Below, piece after piece: positions 49,479 to 57,677 of a stretch of DNA of 64,000 nucleotides (position 1 is its first letter; each line of letters begins with the position of its first letter). The DNA comes from Lysobacter_L cavernae. GTDB lineage: Bacteria > Pseudomonadota > Gammaproteobacteria > Xanthomonadales > Xanthomonadaceae. The position numbers and the translations under genes are program-made. The notes under the pieces are model-generated. The model made no database searches and was not told where the DNA came from. It was given only the letters and a program-made list of their open reading frames with translations. Location: the NCBI RefSeq assembly GCF_042648505.1, contig NZ_JBHRXK010000001.1:868001-932000 (forward strand), read 5' to 3'.

Positions 49479-51476
49479 TCACTTCGCCGCCGCCACGTCA
49501 CCACCGCCTGTCGTCGCCACACGCCCGCCCAGGCTGCGCGAAAGGAACGCCAGCAAGCGGCTGTAGTACTCGCGCTGGTGCTCCTCGACATAGAAGCCAT
49601 GGCCTTCGGTGTCGTAGTAGAGCGTTTCCACCGGCACGCTGGCCTTGCGCAGGGCTTTTTCCATGAGCTTCGAGTGCGCTATCGGCGCACGTTGATCCTC
49701 GCCGCCGGCCGCCAGGAACACCGGCACCTTGATCCGATCGGCCATGCGCGTGGGCGACACCTCGGCCAGTTGCTCGCGTGCACCGACCCACCGCTGCAGG
49801 TAGGTGCGGTTGGAACCGGAGCGCATCGCGTCTTCCTCATACATCAGCGGCAACTCGTACACGCCCACGTAGCCAGCCGCACACTTGTACAGGTCCGGTT
49901 CCTTGGCGACCCCAAGCAGCGCCGAGTAGCCACCGTAGCTGGCGCCGTAGATACAGACCCGCCCGGCATCGGCGATGCCTTGCTGGATCGCCCAACGCGT
50001 CGCATCGGTGACATCGTCCTGCATCTTGCCGCCCCACTCCCGGGCGCCGGCCTGCGTGAACGCACGTCCATACCCGGATGAGCCACGGAAGTTGATCTGC
50101 AGCACTGCATAACCCGCCGATGCGAGCAATTGCGGTTCATCGGAGAAACCCCAGTCGTCCCGAACGCCATACGGCCCGCCGTGGGGCATTACCACCATGG
50201 GCAGGTTCTTGCCATCCGAGCCAGGCGGCAGGGTGAGATACCCTTTCAGCGGCAAGCCATCGCGCGCCGTGAGCGCAATGGGGCGCATCCCGGCCATGGT
50301 CGCCGGATTGAACCAGTTGCGGCGACTGATCAGGTAATCGGCCTTCTTGGCAACCCCATCGAATACGAAGAAGTCGCCGGGATTGCGGTCGCCATAAGTT
50401 TCCACCAGGGACAGGTTGCCATCGGCGGTACTCGACGTGATGAAGGGAACATCCCCGCCGAACGCCGTTGCCAGGCTGCGGTAAAGCCGGGCCTCCGGCG
50501 AGGCATCATCGAAGAACGCCATGCGCGGCTTGCCGTCCATGAAGACCGCGCCGATCGGGACGGAACTGCCCGGCCTGTAGATGACGCGCGCCGGGTCCGA
50601 ATCATCGTCGCGCAGAAGCTCCTTTCGCAGACCGGTGGCCACGTCCATCGCCACGATCGCATCGGGGCCGCTGGCCTGCTCCACCTGCAGGTACGCCACC
50701 TTGTCGTCGGCCGAGAACCCAAGCGCCAGCTCGATCCGGTCGCTGCGCGCTTCGTCGTTGATCAACTGCCACGAAGCTTCGTCGCTCTTGCGGTAGTACA
50801 GCTTGTTTATGCCATCGGCACCGAAACCACGGGCAAAACGCACGATCCCCTGGCTGTCAGTCGTGAACCGCGCATTGCGCACCGGCGCAAGTGTGATGGC
50901 GCTGCGATGGCCGGTGTACACATTGAGCCTCTCCACGCGCGCCAATGGGTCGGCGTTGAATGCCTCGACCGAAATGATCACGTTCTTGTCGTCGTCGGGC
51001 AGATCATCGATCAGGAACGCGGCGACCGCTTCCACCTTCTTCGGCTGGATCCGGGTATCGCCGCTGCGCCCCACCACGCGCTGGCCGATCAGGTTCTCGA
51101 CCCGGCCACCGTCTGCGTCGATCGCATACAGCTCACCTGTCGGCATCGGCTCCTCGAGGTCGCCGATCTTGTAGGCCATGCTGATCAGCACGCGCTCCGG
51201 GTTCACCCACCAGAAGTCGACGATGTGCTGGTGCTTGCCGAACTCGACCGAGGCGGTGGCCGCCATGTCCGTACGGCGGCGGATGACCAGTGCGGTCCGG
51301 TCTTCCAGCGGAAGCGTTGCGGCGTGGTAGTCGCCAGCGGGTGAAATCTTGATCGTGCGGAACTGATCCTTCTTGACGAAGGCCTGTACGTCGAGTGCTG
51401 CGGCAGGTTGATCGGCAGCGACTGCCGTACCGACGGACAGCATGATGCCCAGCATCGCCAAGTGCCGAATGACCAT
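49479..51476 (-). CDS. secreted S9 family dipeptidyl/acylaminoacyl peptidase
   Basis: This is a 665-residue protein with a signal peptide (LGIMLSVGTAVAA), an N-terminal propeller-like domain and a C-terminal alpha/beta-hydrolase domain. The predicted triad is Ser513 (YGASYGG), Asp594 (GGEDQRAP) and His626 (EGHGFY). It belongs to the same superfamily as the gene at 43274 but is clearly divergent in the N-terminal domain. The ATG at 51476 has a GGGG-rich stretch 8 bases upstream. It is convergent with the POT carrier gene and just downstream of rmlD, with its own gap. Confidence 0.88.
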   Translation of the reverse strand: MVIRHLAMLGIMLSVGTAVAADQPAAALDVQAFVKKDQFRTIKISPAGDYHAATLPLEDRTALVIRRRTDMAATASVEFGKHQHIVDFWWVNPERVLISMAYKIGDLEEPMPTGELYAIDADGGRVENLIGQRVVGRSGDTRIQPKKVEAVAAFLIDDLPDDDKNVIISVEAFNADPLARVERLNVYTGHRSAITLAPVRNARFTTDSQGIVRFARGFGADGINKLYYRKSDEASWQLINDEARSDRIELALGFSADDKVAYLQVEQASGPDAIVAMDVATGLRKELLRDDDSDPARVIYRPGSSVPIGAVFMDGKPRMAFFDDASPEARLYRSLATAFGGDVPFITSSTADGNLSLVETYGDRNPGDFFVFDGVAKKADYLISRRNWFNPATMAGMRPIALTARDGLPLKGYLTLPPGSDGKNLPMVVMPHGGPYGVRDDWGFSDEPQLLASAGYAVLQINFRGSSGYGRAFTQAGAREWGGKMQDDVTDATRWAIQQGIADAGRVCIYGASYGGYSALLGVAKEPDLYKCAAGYVGVYELPLMYEEDAMRSGSNRTYLQRWVGAREQLAEVSPTRMADRIKVPVFLAAGGEDQRAPIAHSKLMEKALRKASVPVETLYYDTEGHGFYVEEHQREYYSRLLAFLSRSLGGRVATTGGGDVAAAK

Positions 51477-51559
51477 CGAGATATCCCCTGGTTGGTTACG
51501 CCCCGGCCCAAGCCTAGCGCACCCAATCGCGGCAGGCACGGCGTACCCCCCCGTGGTTC

Positions 51560-52459
51560 TCAGCCGCTGCGGTCGCCCCGCAGGGTGGTCGCCAGGGCCT
51601 GCCGCCAGGTCGGCAGCGATATGGCGTACTCGTGCACGAGACGCGTCGTGTCCAGGACCGAGTAGGCCGGACGACGAGCGCGGGTCGGGTAGTCCGCGGT
51701 GGTGATCGGCACCACCCGCGGGGAATTCGCGATCAGGCCCTGCTCGGCGGCCTGTTCGAAGATGGCCTCGGCAAACCCATGCCAGTTCGTCTCGCCCTCG
51801 GCCACCAGATGACGCACTCCCGGCTCGACAATGCCCTGCTTGAGTATTGCGGCCGTCACGTCCGCAATCAGCCAGGCCGGGGTCGGCGAACCGCGCTGGT
51901 CGGCAACCACGCGCAACTCATCGCGCTGCGCGCCCAATCGCAGCATGGTGCGCAGGAAGTTGTGCCCGTGCAGGCCATAGACCCAGGCGGTGCGCAGGAT
52001 CAGGTGCCGTGCGCCGCTGCAGGCGATGGCCTCCTCGCCGGCGCGCTTGCTTTGGCCGTAGACGCCCAGCGGATCGGTCGGATCGTTCTCGCGGTACGGG
52101 CGAGTGCCGCAACCGTCGAACACGTAGTCCGTCGAGTAATGCACCAATGGGATATCCAACGCGGCGCAGGCCTGCGCCAGTCGTTCGGGAGCGCGCGCGT
52201 TGACGGCAAATGCCGCTTCGGGTTCGTCCTCGGCGCGGTCGACGGCGGTGTAGGCAGCGGCGTTCACCACCGCGTCCGGACGAAGACGCTCCACCAAAGG
52301 CACGATGGCGTCGAGATCCGACAGGTCCAGGCGTTCGCACGCGCGGCCATCGTCCAACTGGCCCGACCGCGTCGTCGCGATCACCTCACCAAGCGACGCC
52401 AACGCGTGCAGCAGTGCGTCGCCGACCTGGCCGTTGCCGCCGATCAGCAGGATCTTCAT
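51560..52459 (-). CDS. rmlD: dTDP-4-dehydrorhamnose reductase
   Basis: This is a 299-residue SDR enzyme that makes dTDP-L-rhamnose in the last step. It shows 'LLIGGNGQVGDALL', 'NAAAYTAVDRAEDEPE' and the Tyr-Lys motif in 'GVYGQSKRAGE', plus 'YSTDYVFDG'. The rhamnose donor is used for O-antigen or exopolysaccharide. Its start overlaps the rmlC stop by 4 bases. It is the last gene of rmlB-rmlA-rmlC-rmlD. Confidence 0.95.
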   Translation of the reverse strand: MKILLIGGNGQVGDALLHALASLGEVIATTRSGQLDDGRACERLDLSDLDAIVPLVERLRPDAVVNAAAYTAVDRAEDEPEAAFAVNARAPERLAQACAALDIPLVHYSTDYVFDGCGTRPYRENDPTDPLGVYGQSKRAGEEAIACSGARHLILRTAWVYGLHGHNFLRTMLRLGAQRDELRVVADQRGSPTPAWLIADVTAAILKQGIVEPGVRHLVAEGETNWHGFAEAIFEQAAEQGLIANSPRVVPITTADYPTRARRPAYSVLDTTRLVHEYAISLPTWRQALATTLRGDRSG

Positions 52460-53013
52460 GTGGTGCAGATCGGCAACCGGTCTTCGGCAACCTCGTCCAG
52501 CAATGGTGCCCGGGCATCCTTGTCAGACAACACCGGCGTGCTCACCGGCCAGTCTATGGCCAGGCGTGGGTCGTCCCAACGGATGCTGGCATCGGCCTGC
52601 GCGTCATACGTGGCCGTGCAAAGGTAAGTGAACACCGCACGCTCGCTCAGAACCACGAAGCCGTGCGCAAACCCTTCCGGTATCCACATCTGGCGCTTGT
52701 TCTCCGCGTTCAGCAGGGCCGCGGCCCAACGGCCGAAAGTCGGCGAACCGCGGCGGATATCGACCGCAACATCCCACACGTTGCCTTCAATGACCGAAAC
52801 GTACTTGCCCTGCGGCTTGGGCCATTGATAGTGCAAGCCACGCAAGACGCCGCGACTCGACGAGGACACATTGCCCTGAACGAAAGTTTGAGCAAGCCCG
52901 TGTGCGGCCAACTTGTCGTGGTTGAACGATTCGTAAAAAAAACCACGCGCATCACCGTGCACACGGGGTTCGATCACCACACAACCGGGCAATCCGGTGT
53001 CTATCAGTTTCAC
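52456..53013 (-). CDS. rmlC: dTDP-4-dehydrorhamnose 3,5-epimerase
   Basis: This is a 185-residue cupin epimerase. Family signatures are 'DARGFFYESFNHDKLAA', 'SRGVLRGLHYQ' with the catalytic His, and 'VSVIEGNVWDVAVDIRRGSPTFG'. The GTG start at 53013 overlaps the rmlA stop (GTGA). It converts dTDP-4-keto-6-deoxyglucose to the L-lyxo epimer for RmlD. Confidence 0.95.
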   Translation of the reverse strand: MKLIDTGLPGCVVIEPRVHGDARGFFYESFNHDKLAAHGLAQTFVQGNVSSSSRGVLRGLHYQWPKPQGKYVSVIEGNVWDVAVDIRRGSPTFGRWAAALLNAENKRQMWIPEGFAHGFVVLSERAVFTYLCTATYDAQADASIRWDDPRLAIDWPVSTPVLSDKDARAPLLDEVAEDRLPICTT

Positions 53014-53894
53014 GGAACGAAGCCCCGCTGGGTCAGGCCAAGCAGGTACTGTCCGTAGCCATTCTTCGCCAACGGCCTGGCCAGGTCCGCAAGCTGCTGG
53101 TCATCGATCCAGCCGTTGCTCCAGGCGATTTCCTCTGGACAGCAGACCCTCAACCCCTGACGGGCTTCGATGGTCTCGATGTAGTTGGACGCCTCCAACA
53201 ACGACTGATGGGTACCGGTATCCAGCCAGGCGTAGCCGCGACCGAGTTGTTCGAGTTGCAACGAGCCTTCTTCCAGATAGCAGCGGCTCAGGTCGGTGAT
53301 TTCGAGTTCGCCCCGTGGCGACGGCTTGAGCCGCGAGGCGAACTCGCTGGCGCGGCCGTCATAGAAATACAGGCCGGTGACTGCATAGTTCGAGCGCGGC
53401 GCGGAGGGCTTCTCCTCCAGACCGATCACTCGCCCCTGCGCATCGAATTCGGCGACGCCGTAACGCTCCGGGTCGCGCACCCAATACCCGAACACGGTCG
53501 CCCCCTGCTCCTGGGCACTGGCGCGCTTGAGCATCGCGGTCAGCCCCGGGCCGTGGAAGATGTTGTCGCCAAGCACCAGGCAACTGGGCTGGCCGGCAAC
53601 GAAATCCTCGCCGATCAGATAGGCCTGCGCCAGCCCGTCGGGGCTCGGCTGTACGGCATACTCGATCTTCATGCCCCACTGCGAGCCATCGCCCAGCAGG
53701 TTCTTGAACAGAATCTGCTCGTGTGGCGTATTGATGATCAGCACTTCGCGTATCCGCGCCAGCATCAACACGCTGAGCGGGTAATAGATCATCGGCTTGT
53801 CGTACACCGGCAACAGCTGCTTGCTGATTGCCTGCGTGATCGGATACAGCCGGGTACCTGAACCACCGGCGAGCACGATCCCTTTGCGACTCAT
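53010..53894 (-). CDS. rmlA: glucose-1-phosphate thymidylyltransferase
   Basis: This is a 294-residue nucleotidyltransferase with 'GIVLAGGSGTRLYPIT', 'KPMIYYPLSVLMLA' and 'VVFGYWVRDPERYGVAEF'-type motifs, all standard for RmlA. It makes dTDP-glucose, the first step of the pathway. The ATG at 53894 is chosen; the reading to 53987 adds unrelated residues. It starts 43 bases after rmlB. Confidence 0.95.
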   Translation of the reverse strand: MSRKGIVLAGGSGTRLYPITQAISKQLLPVYDKPMIYYPLSVLMLARIREVLIINTPHEQILFKNLLGDGSQWGMKIEYAVQPSPDGLAQAYLIGEDFVAGQPSCLVLGDNIFHGPGLTAMLKRASAQEQGATVFGYWVRDPERYGVAEFDAQGRVIGLEEKPSAPRSNYAVTGLYFYDGRASEFASRLKPSPRGELEITDLSRCYLEEGSLQLEQLGRGYAWLDTGTHQSLLEASNYIETIEARQGLRVCCPEEIAWSNGWIDDQQLADLARPLAKNGYGQYLLGLTQRGFVP

Positions 53895-53937
53895 GCGAAT
53901 GCCTCTCGAAAAGATGTCGCCGCCGATCGCTGCCGCT

Positions 53938-54993
53938 TCACGCCGTCGCACCGATGCGTTCGAGGCGATAGCTGCCGTCCAGCACACGCCGCACCCACGG
54001 TTGGTGGTCGAGGTACCAGCTCACGGTCAGCGCGATGCCTTGCTCGAAGCTCACCTGCGGCGTCCAGCCAAGCTCGTTTTTCAGCTTGGAGGCATCGATC
54101 GCATAGCGACGATCATGGCCGGGGCGGTCCTTCACGAAGGTGATCAGGGATTCACGCGCATGTCCGCCGGACAGCGGCAAGCGCTCATCCAGCAGGCGGC
54201 AGATCGCCGTGACCACGGCAAGGTTCTGCCGTTCGGCATCGCCACCCACGTTGTAGGTCTCGCCGGGACGACCGGCGTCAAGCACGCATCGGATAGCGGC
54301 GCAGTGATCGCCGACGAACAGCCAGTCACGCACGTTGCGGCCATCGCCGTACACGGGCAGCGACTCCCCGGCAACGGCCTTGGCGATCACCAGCGGGATG
54401 AGCTTCTCGGGAAACTGATACGGCCCGTAATTGTTAGAGCAGTTGGTGGTCACCACCGGCAGGCCGTAGGTGTGGTGGAAGGCGCGGACCAGATGGTCGG
54501 AGGCCGCCTTCGAGGCCGAATACGGCGAATTCGGTGCGTACGGGGTCAGTTCGGTGAACTTTCCGGTGTCACCGAGCGAACCATAGACCTCATCGGTCGA
54601 CACGTGCAGGAAGCGGAACTCAGCACGGCCAACCTCGTCCAGCGATCGCCAATAATCACGACTGCGTTCAAGCAGGTTCAGCGTGCCGACCACGTTGGTC
54701 TGCACGAAGGCAGCCGGCCCATCGATGGAGCGATCAACATGGCTCTCGGCCGCGAAGTTGATCACCGCATCAGGGCGGTGCTCACGCAGCAGGCGCTCGA
54801 TCAGCGCCGCATCGCCGATGTCCCCCTGCACGAACACGTGATTTGATTCGCCCTGAATCGAGCTCAGTGTGTCTAGATTTCCCGCATAGGTCAGTGCATC
54901 GAGATTGATTACCCGAACACCTTGCCTTACAGCATCCAGCACGAAATTACCGCCGATAAATCCGGCGCCGCCAGTCACAAGCCAAGTTCGCAC
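53938..54993 (-). CDS. rmlB: dTDP-glucose 4,6-dehydratase
   Basis: This is a 351-residue extended SDR with 'VTGGAGFIGGNFV', 'HVSTDEVYGSLG', 'SPYSASKAASDHLVRAFHHTYG' with the catalytic Tyr and Lys, and 'TNCSNNYGPYQFPEKLIP'. It dehydrates dTDP-glucose with NAD+. The start is GTG at 54993, with AGGAG 8 bases upstream. It begins the rml operon, 47 bases after ssb on the same strand, so co-transcription with ssb is possible. Confidence 0.95.
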   Translation of the reverse strand: MRTWLVTGGAGFIGGNFVLDAVRQGVRVINLDALTYAGNLDTLSSIQGESNHVFVQGDIGDAALIERLLREHRPDAVINFAAESHVDRSIDGPAAFVQTNVVGTLNLLERSRDYWRSLDEVGRAEFRFLHVSTDEVYGSLGDTGKFTELTPYAPNSPYSASKAASDHLVRAFHHTYGLPVVTTNCSNNYGPYQFPEKLIPLVIAKAVAGESLPVYGDGRNVRDWLFVGDHCAAIRCVLDAGRPGETYNVGGDAERQNLAVVTAICRLLDERLPLSGGHARESLITFVKDRPGHDRRYAIDASKLKNELGWTPQVSFEQGIALTVSWYLDHQPWVRRVLDGSYRLERIGATA

Positions 54994-55040
54994 TCAGGGG
55001 GCTCCTGATAAGTCGGTAGACAAGTCTGATGTACCAACGA

Positions 55041-55571
55041 TCAGAACGGAATATCGTCGTCGGCAAAGTCATCGGCGAAGTCGTTCGCCTTGGCCGGCGG
55101 GGCTTCGCGGCGCGGGGCGTGCCCCTGACCGGAACCTTCCTGGCGGGACGGCGCGCGCGCCGGGCGCTCGCTGCGGTCGCCGGCGCTGCCGCCGCGGAAC
55201 TCGCCGCGTCCGGCACCAGCACCGCCGCCGCCCTCACCGCGACCGCCGAGCATCTGCATCTCGTCGGCGATGATGTCGGTGGAGTAGCGTTCGACACCGT
55301 CCTGGCCGGTGTACTTGTCGTAGCGGATCGAGCCCTCGACGTAGACCTGGCTGCCCTTGCGCAGGTACTCGCCGGCGATCTCGCCGAGCTTGCCGAAGAA
55401 GGTCACCCGGTGCCACTCGGTGCGCTCCTGGGTGTTGCCTTCGCGGTCCTTGCGCACGCTGGTCGTGGCCAGGCTGGCCTTGGTCACCGCCATGCCGCCC
55501 TGGGTGTATTTGGTTTCGGGGTCGTTGCCGAGGTTGCCGACCAGGATGACCTTGTTGATGCCGCGTGCCAT
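55041..55571 (-). CDS. ssb: single-stranded DNA-binding protein
   Basis: This is a 176-residue SSB. An N-terminal OB-fold domain (GINKVILVGNLGNDPETKYT ... 'EYLRKGSQVYVEGSIRYDKYTGQDG') is followed by a Gly/Arg/Pro-rich linker and the acidic tip DDDIPF, which binds partner proteins. It acts in replication, recombination and repair. The ATG at 55571 gives the standard N-terminus MARGINKV. A likely promoter box lies at 55621. Confidence 0.96.
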   Translation of the reverse strand: MARGINKVILVGNLGNDPETKYTQGGMAVTKASLATTSVRKDREGNTQERTEWHRVTFFGKLGEIAGEYLRKGSQVYVEGSIRYDKYTGQDGVERYSTDIIADEMQMLGGRGEGGGGAGAGRGEFRGGSAGDRSERPARAPSRQEGSGQGHAPRREAPPAKANDFADDFADDDIPF

Positions 55572-55620
55572 GGGTATGCGTGTCCTTCTCTGTGTCGCCG
55601 GGGCTGGCGACCGACAGTGC

Positions 55621-55626
55621 AGTATA
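55621..55626 (-). promoter_or_regulatory. likely -10 box for ssb
   Basis: On the minus strand the hexamer reads TATACT, 49 bases before the ssb ATG. TTCTGA lies 18 bases upstream and could serve as a weak -35. Confidence 0.45.
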
Positions 55627-55709
55627 CCCGGCGCCTCGGGACCATCAGAACGGCCCGCGTCGGCCTGTCGGGCTTTCCTGAATCCATCGGAACGGCCGTA
55701 CAGGCCCCG

Positions 55710-55715
55710 TATAAT
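55710..55715 (+). promoter_or_regulatory. consensus -10 box for ispB
   Basis: TATAAT, a perfect match to the -10 consensus, lies 27 bases before the ispB ATG at 55743. The -35 region is weak. It faces away from the ssb promoter. Confidence 0.55.
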
Positions 55716-55742
55716 TCGCTTCCCCACTGAACCGGCCTGATC

Positions 55743-56741
55743 ATGGATTCGAGCGCCCCGACCCTGCCCGTCCCCGACCTGGGCACGATCCAGTCCCTGG
55801 CCCGGGAGGACATGACGGCGGTCGACGCCCTGATCCGGCGACGACTGGCCTCGGACGTGGTGCTGATCAACCAGGTCGCCGAGTACATCGTCGGCGCCGG
55901 CGGCAAGCGGCTGCGGCCGATGCTGCTGTTGCTCGCGGCCGGGGCATTGGGCCACCGTGGCCCGGACGCGCACCAGTTGGCGGCCGTGATCGAGTTCATC
56001 CACACCGCCACCCTGCTCCACGACGACGTGGTCGACGAATCCGACCTGCGCCGTGGCCGCAAGACCGCCAATGCGGTCTGGGGCAACGCCGCCAGCGTGC
56101 TGGTCGGCGACTTCCTGTACTCGCGCAGCTTTCAATTGATGGTCGAACTGGAGCGCATGGCGGTGATGCAGATCCTCGCCGACACCACCAACCAGATCGC
56201 CGAAGGCGAGGTGCTGCAGCTGCTGCACGTGCGCAATCCGGACACCGACGAGGCCGCCTACCTGCGTGTGATCGAGCGCAAGACCGCGGTGCTGTTCGCC
56301 GCCGCGACGCGACTGGGGGCACTGCTGTCCGGCGCGGATACGGCCACCTGCGACGCGCTGCACGAGTACGGTCTCAACCTCGGCTACGCGTTCCAGATCG
56401 CCGACGACGTGCTCGACTACGCCTCCGACGCGCAGACGCTGGGCAAGAACCTCGGCGATGACCTGGCCGAAGGCAAGGCGACGCTGCCGCTGATCCATGC
56501 GATCGCGCACAGCGATGAAGTGACGCGGGCGCGGCTGCGTGCGGCCATTGAGCACGGCGATACCGGCGCGATGCCGGACGTGCTGGCTGCGATCCACGCC
56601 ACCAGCGGCCTCGACTACAGCCGACGACGCGCCGGCGAATACGCCCAGACCGCCGAACGCGCGCTCGACGGCCTCGAAGACAACGACTACACCCTGGCGC
56701 TGCGCGGCCTGGCCCGCTACGCGGTCAACCGCGATCATTGA
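55743..56741 (+). CDS. ispB: octaprenyl-diphosphate synthase-like polyprenyl synthetase
   Basis: This is a 332-residue all-trans polyprenyl diphosphate synthase. It has GGKRLRP at about 53-59, the first Asp-rich motif DDVVD at 94-98 and the second DDVLD at 221-225, with the chain-length region 'IEFIHTATLLHDD'. It makes the side chain of ubiquinone. The chain length (C40 is usual in this group) cannot be fixed from sequence alone. It is divergent from ssb. Confidence 0.93.
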   Translation: MDSSAPTLPVPDLGTIQSLAREDMTAVDALIRRRLASDVVLINQVAEYIVGAGGKRLRPMLLLLAAGALGHRGPDAHQLAAVIEFIHTATLLHDDVVDESDLRRGRKTANAVWGNAASVLVGDFLYSRSFQLMVELERMAVMQILADTTNQIAEGEVLQLLHVRNPDTDEAAYLRVIERKTAVLFAAATRLGALLSGADTATCDALHEYGLNLGYAFQIADDVLDYASDAQTLGKNLGDDLAEGKATLPLIHAIAHSDEVTRARLRAAIEHGDTGAMPDVLAAIHATSGLDYSRRRAGEYAQTAERALDGLEDNDYTLALRGLARYAVNRDH

Positions 56742-56756
56742 ATCGATGCGATGACG

Positions 56757-56783
56757 TCGATGCGATCGGGCTGATCGCATCGA
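56757..56783. terminator. hairpin between convergent genes
   Basis: TCGATGCGATC pairs perfectly over 11 bp with GATCGCATCGA around a GGGCT loop, between the stops of ispB and the hydrolase. There is no U-tract, so termination strength is uncertain. A partial direct repeat (TCGATGCGAT) lies just before it. Confidence 0.5.
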
Positions 56784-56793
56784 CCATGCCACG

Positions 56794-57591
56794 TCACTGC
56801 CCGGCGAAACGCTCCCGGAAGAAATCGTGCAGCATCTCGAACGCACGCTTTGAGGCGCGCGCATCGTAACGGCAGTTGTTGGCCGCATCGGTATTGGCGT
56901 CTTCTTCCTGGGTGAAGCAGTGGCGCGCGCCGCTGAAGTTGACGAACTGCCAGTCGGCCGCGGCGGCGTCCATCTCTTTTTCGAACGCCACAATCTGCGC
57001 CTGCGTCACCGAGGTGTCGGCGGCGCCGTTGAGCACCAGCACCGAGGCGCTGACCTGGTTGCCCGCGGTCGGCAGGTACGTCTCCAGTCCGCCGTGCACG
57101 CTGACCACGCCGGCCAGGTCGGCGCCGGACCGGGCCAGTTCGAGCACCGCTGAACCGCCGAAACAGAACCCGAATGCACCCAGCCTGTCCGCATCCAGCG
57201 GCGCGGTCGCCGCCTGTGCCTTCAAGGCTGTCAGTGCCGCATCGGTGCGCTTGCGCAAGATGACGCCGCCGTCGGCGTAGGTCTTCATGACCTGCGCCTT
57301 GGCCTCGGTCTTGTCCCTGGGACGCACGCCGTGACCGTAGACATCGGCCACCAGCACGACGTAATCGTCGCCGGCTACCTGCTTGGCGCGTGCGATGGAG
57401 AGGTCGGTCACGCCCATCCAGTTCGGCACCATCACCAGGCCGGGGCGCTTGATCGTGTTGACGTCATCGTAGACGAGCACGCCACTGAACCTGTCTTCCC
57501 CGAGCTTCCATTCGACCGGCCTGGCCTGCATCGCAGCCAAAGCGGGACCGGCGCACAACAGCAATGCAATCGCAGCAACGACGCGGGCCAT
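56794..57591 (-). CDS. secreted dienelactone hydrolase-like protein
   Basis: This is a 265-residue alpha/beta-hydrolase of the DLH family with a signal peptide (ARVVAAIALLLCAGPALAA). The nucleophile motif is GFCFGG with Cys143, as in true dienelactone hydrolase, rather than the usual Ser. 'GHGVRP' and 'VFSGARHCFTQEEDAN'-type regions supply the late His. The substrate is unknown. It is convergent with ispB and on the same strand as the murD2 gene behind it, but 84 bases separate them. Confidence 0.85.
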   Translation of the reverse strand: MARVVAAIALLLCAGPALAAMQARPVEWKLGEDRFSGVLVYDDVNTIKRPGLVMVPNWMGVTDLSIARAKQVAGDDYVVLVADVYGHGVRPRDKTEAKAQVMKTYADGGVILRKRTDAALTALKAQAATAPLDADRLGAFGFCFGGSAVLELARSGADLAGVVSVHGGLETYLPTAGNQVSASVLVLNGAADTSVTQAQIVAFEKEMDAAAADWQFVNFSGARHCFTQEEDANTDAANNCRYDARASKRAFEMLHDFFRERFAGQ

Positions 57592-57677
57592 GACGCTTAC
57601 TCCTCGATGGGCGGTGCGAGCCTACTCCGCGGTGGCGATGCAGGCGTGAATTACCGGAGTGTGTCCGAAGGCATGGC

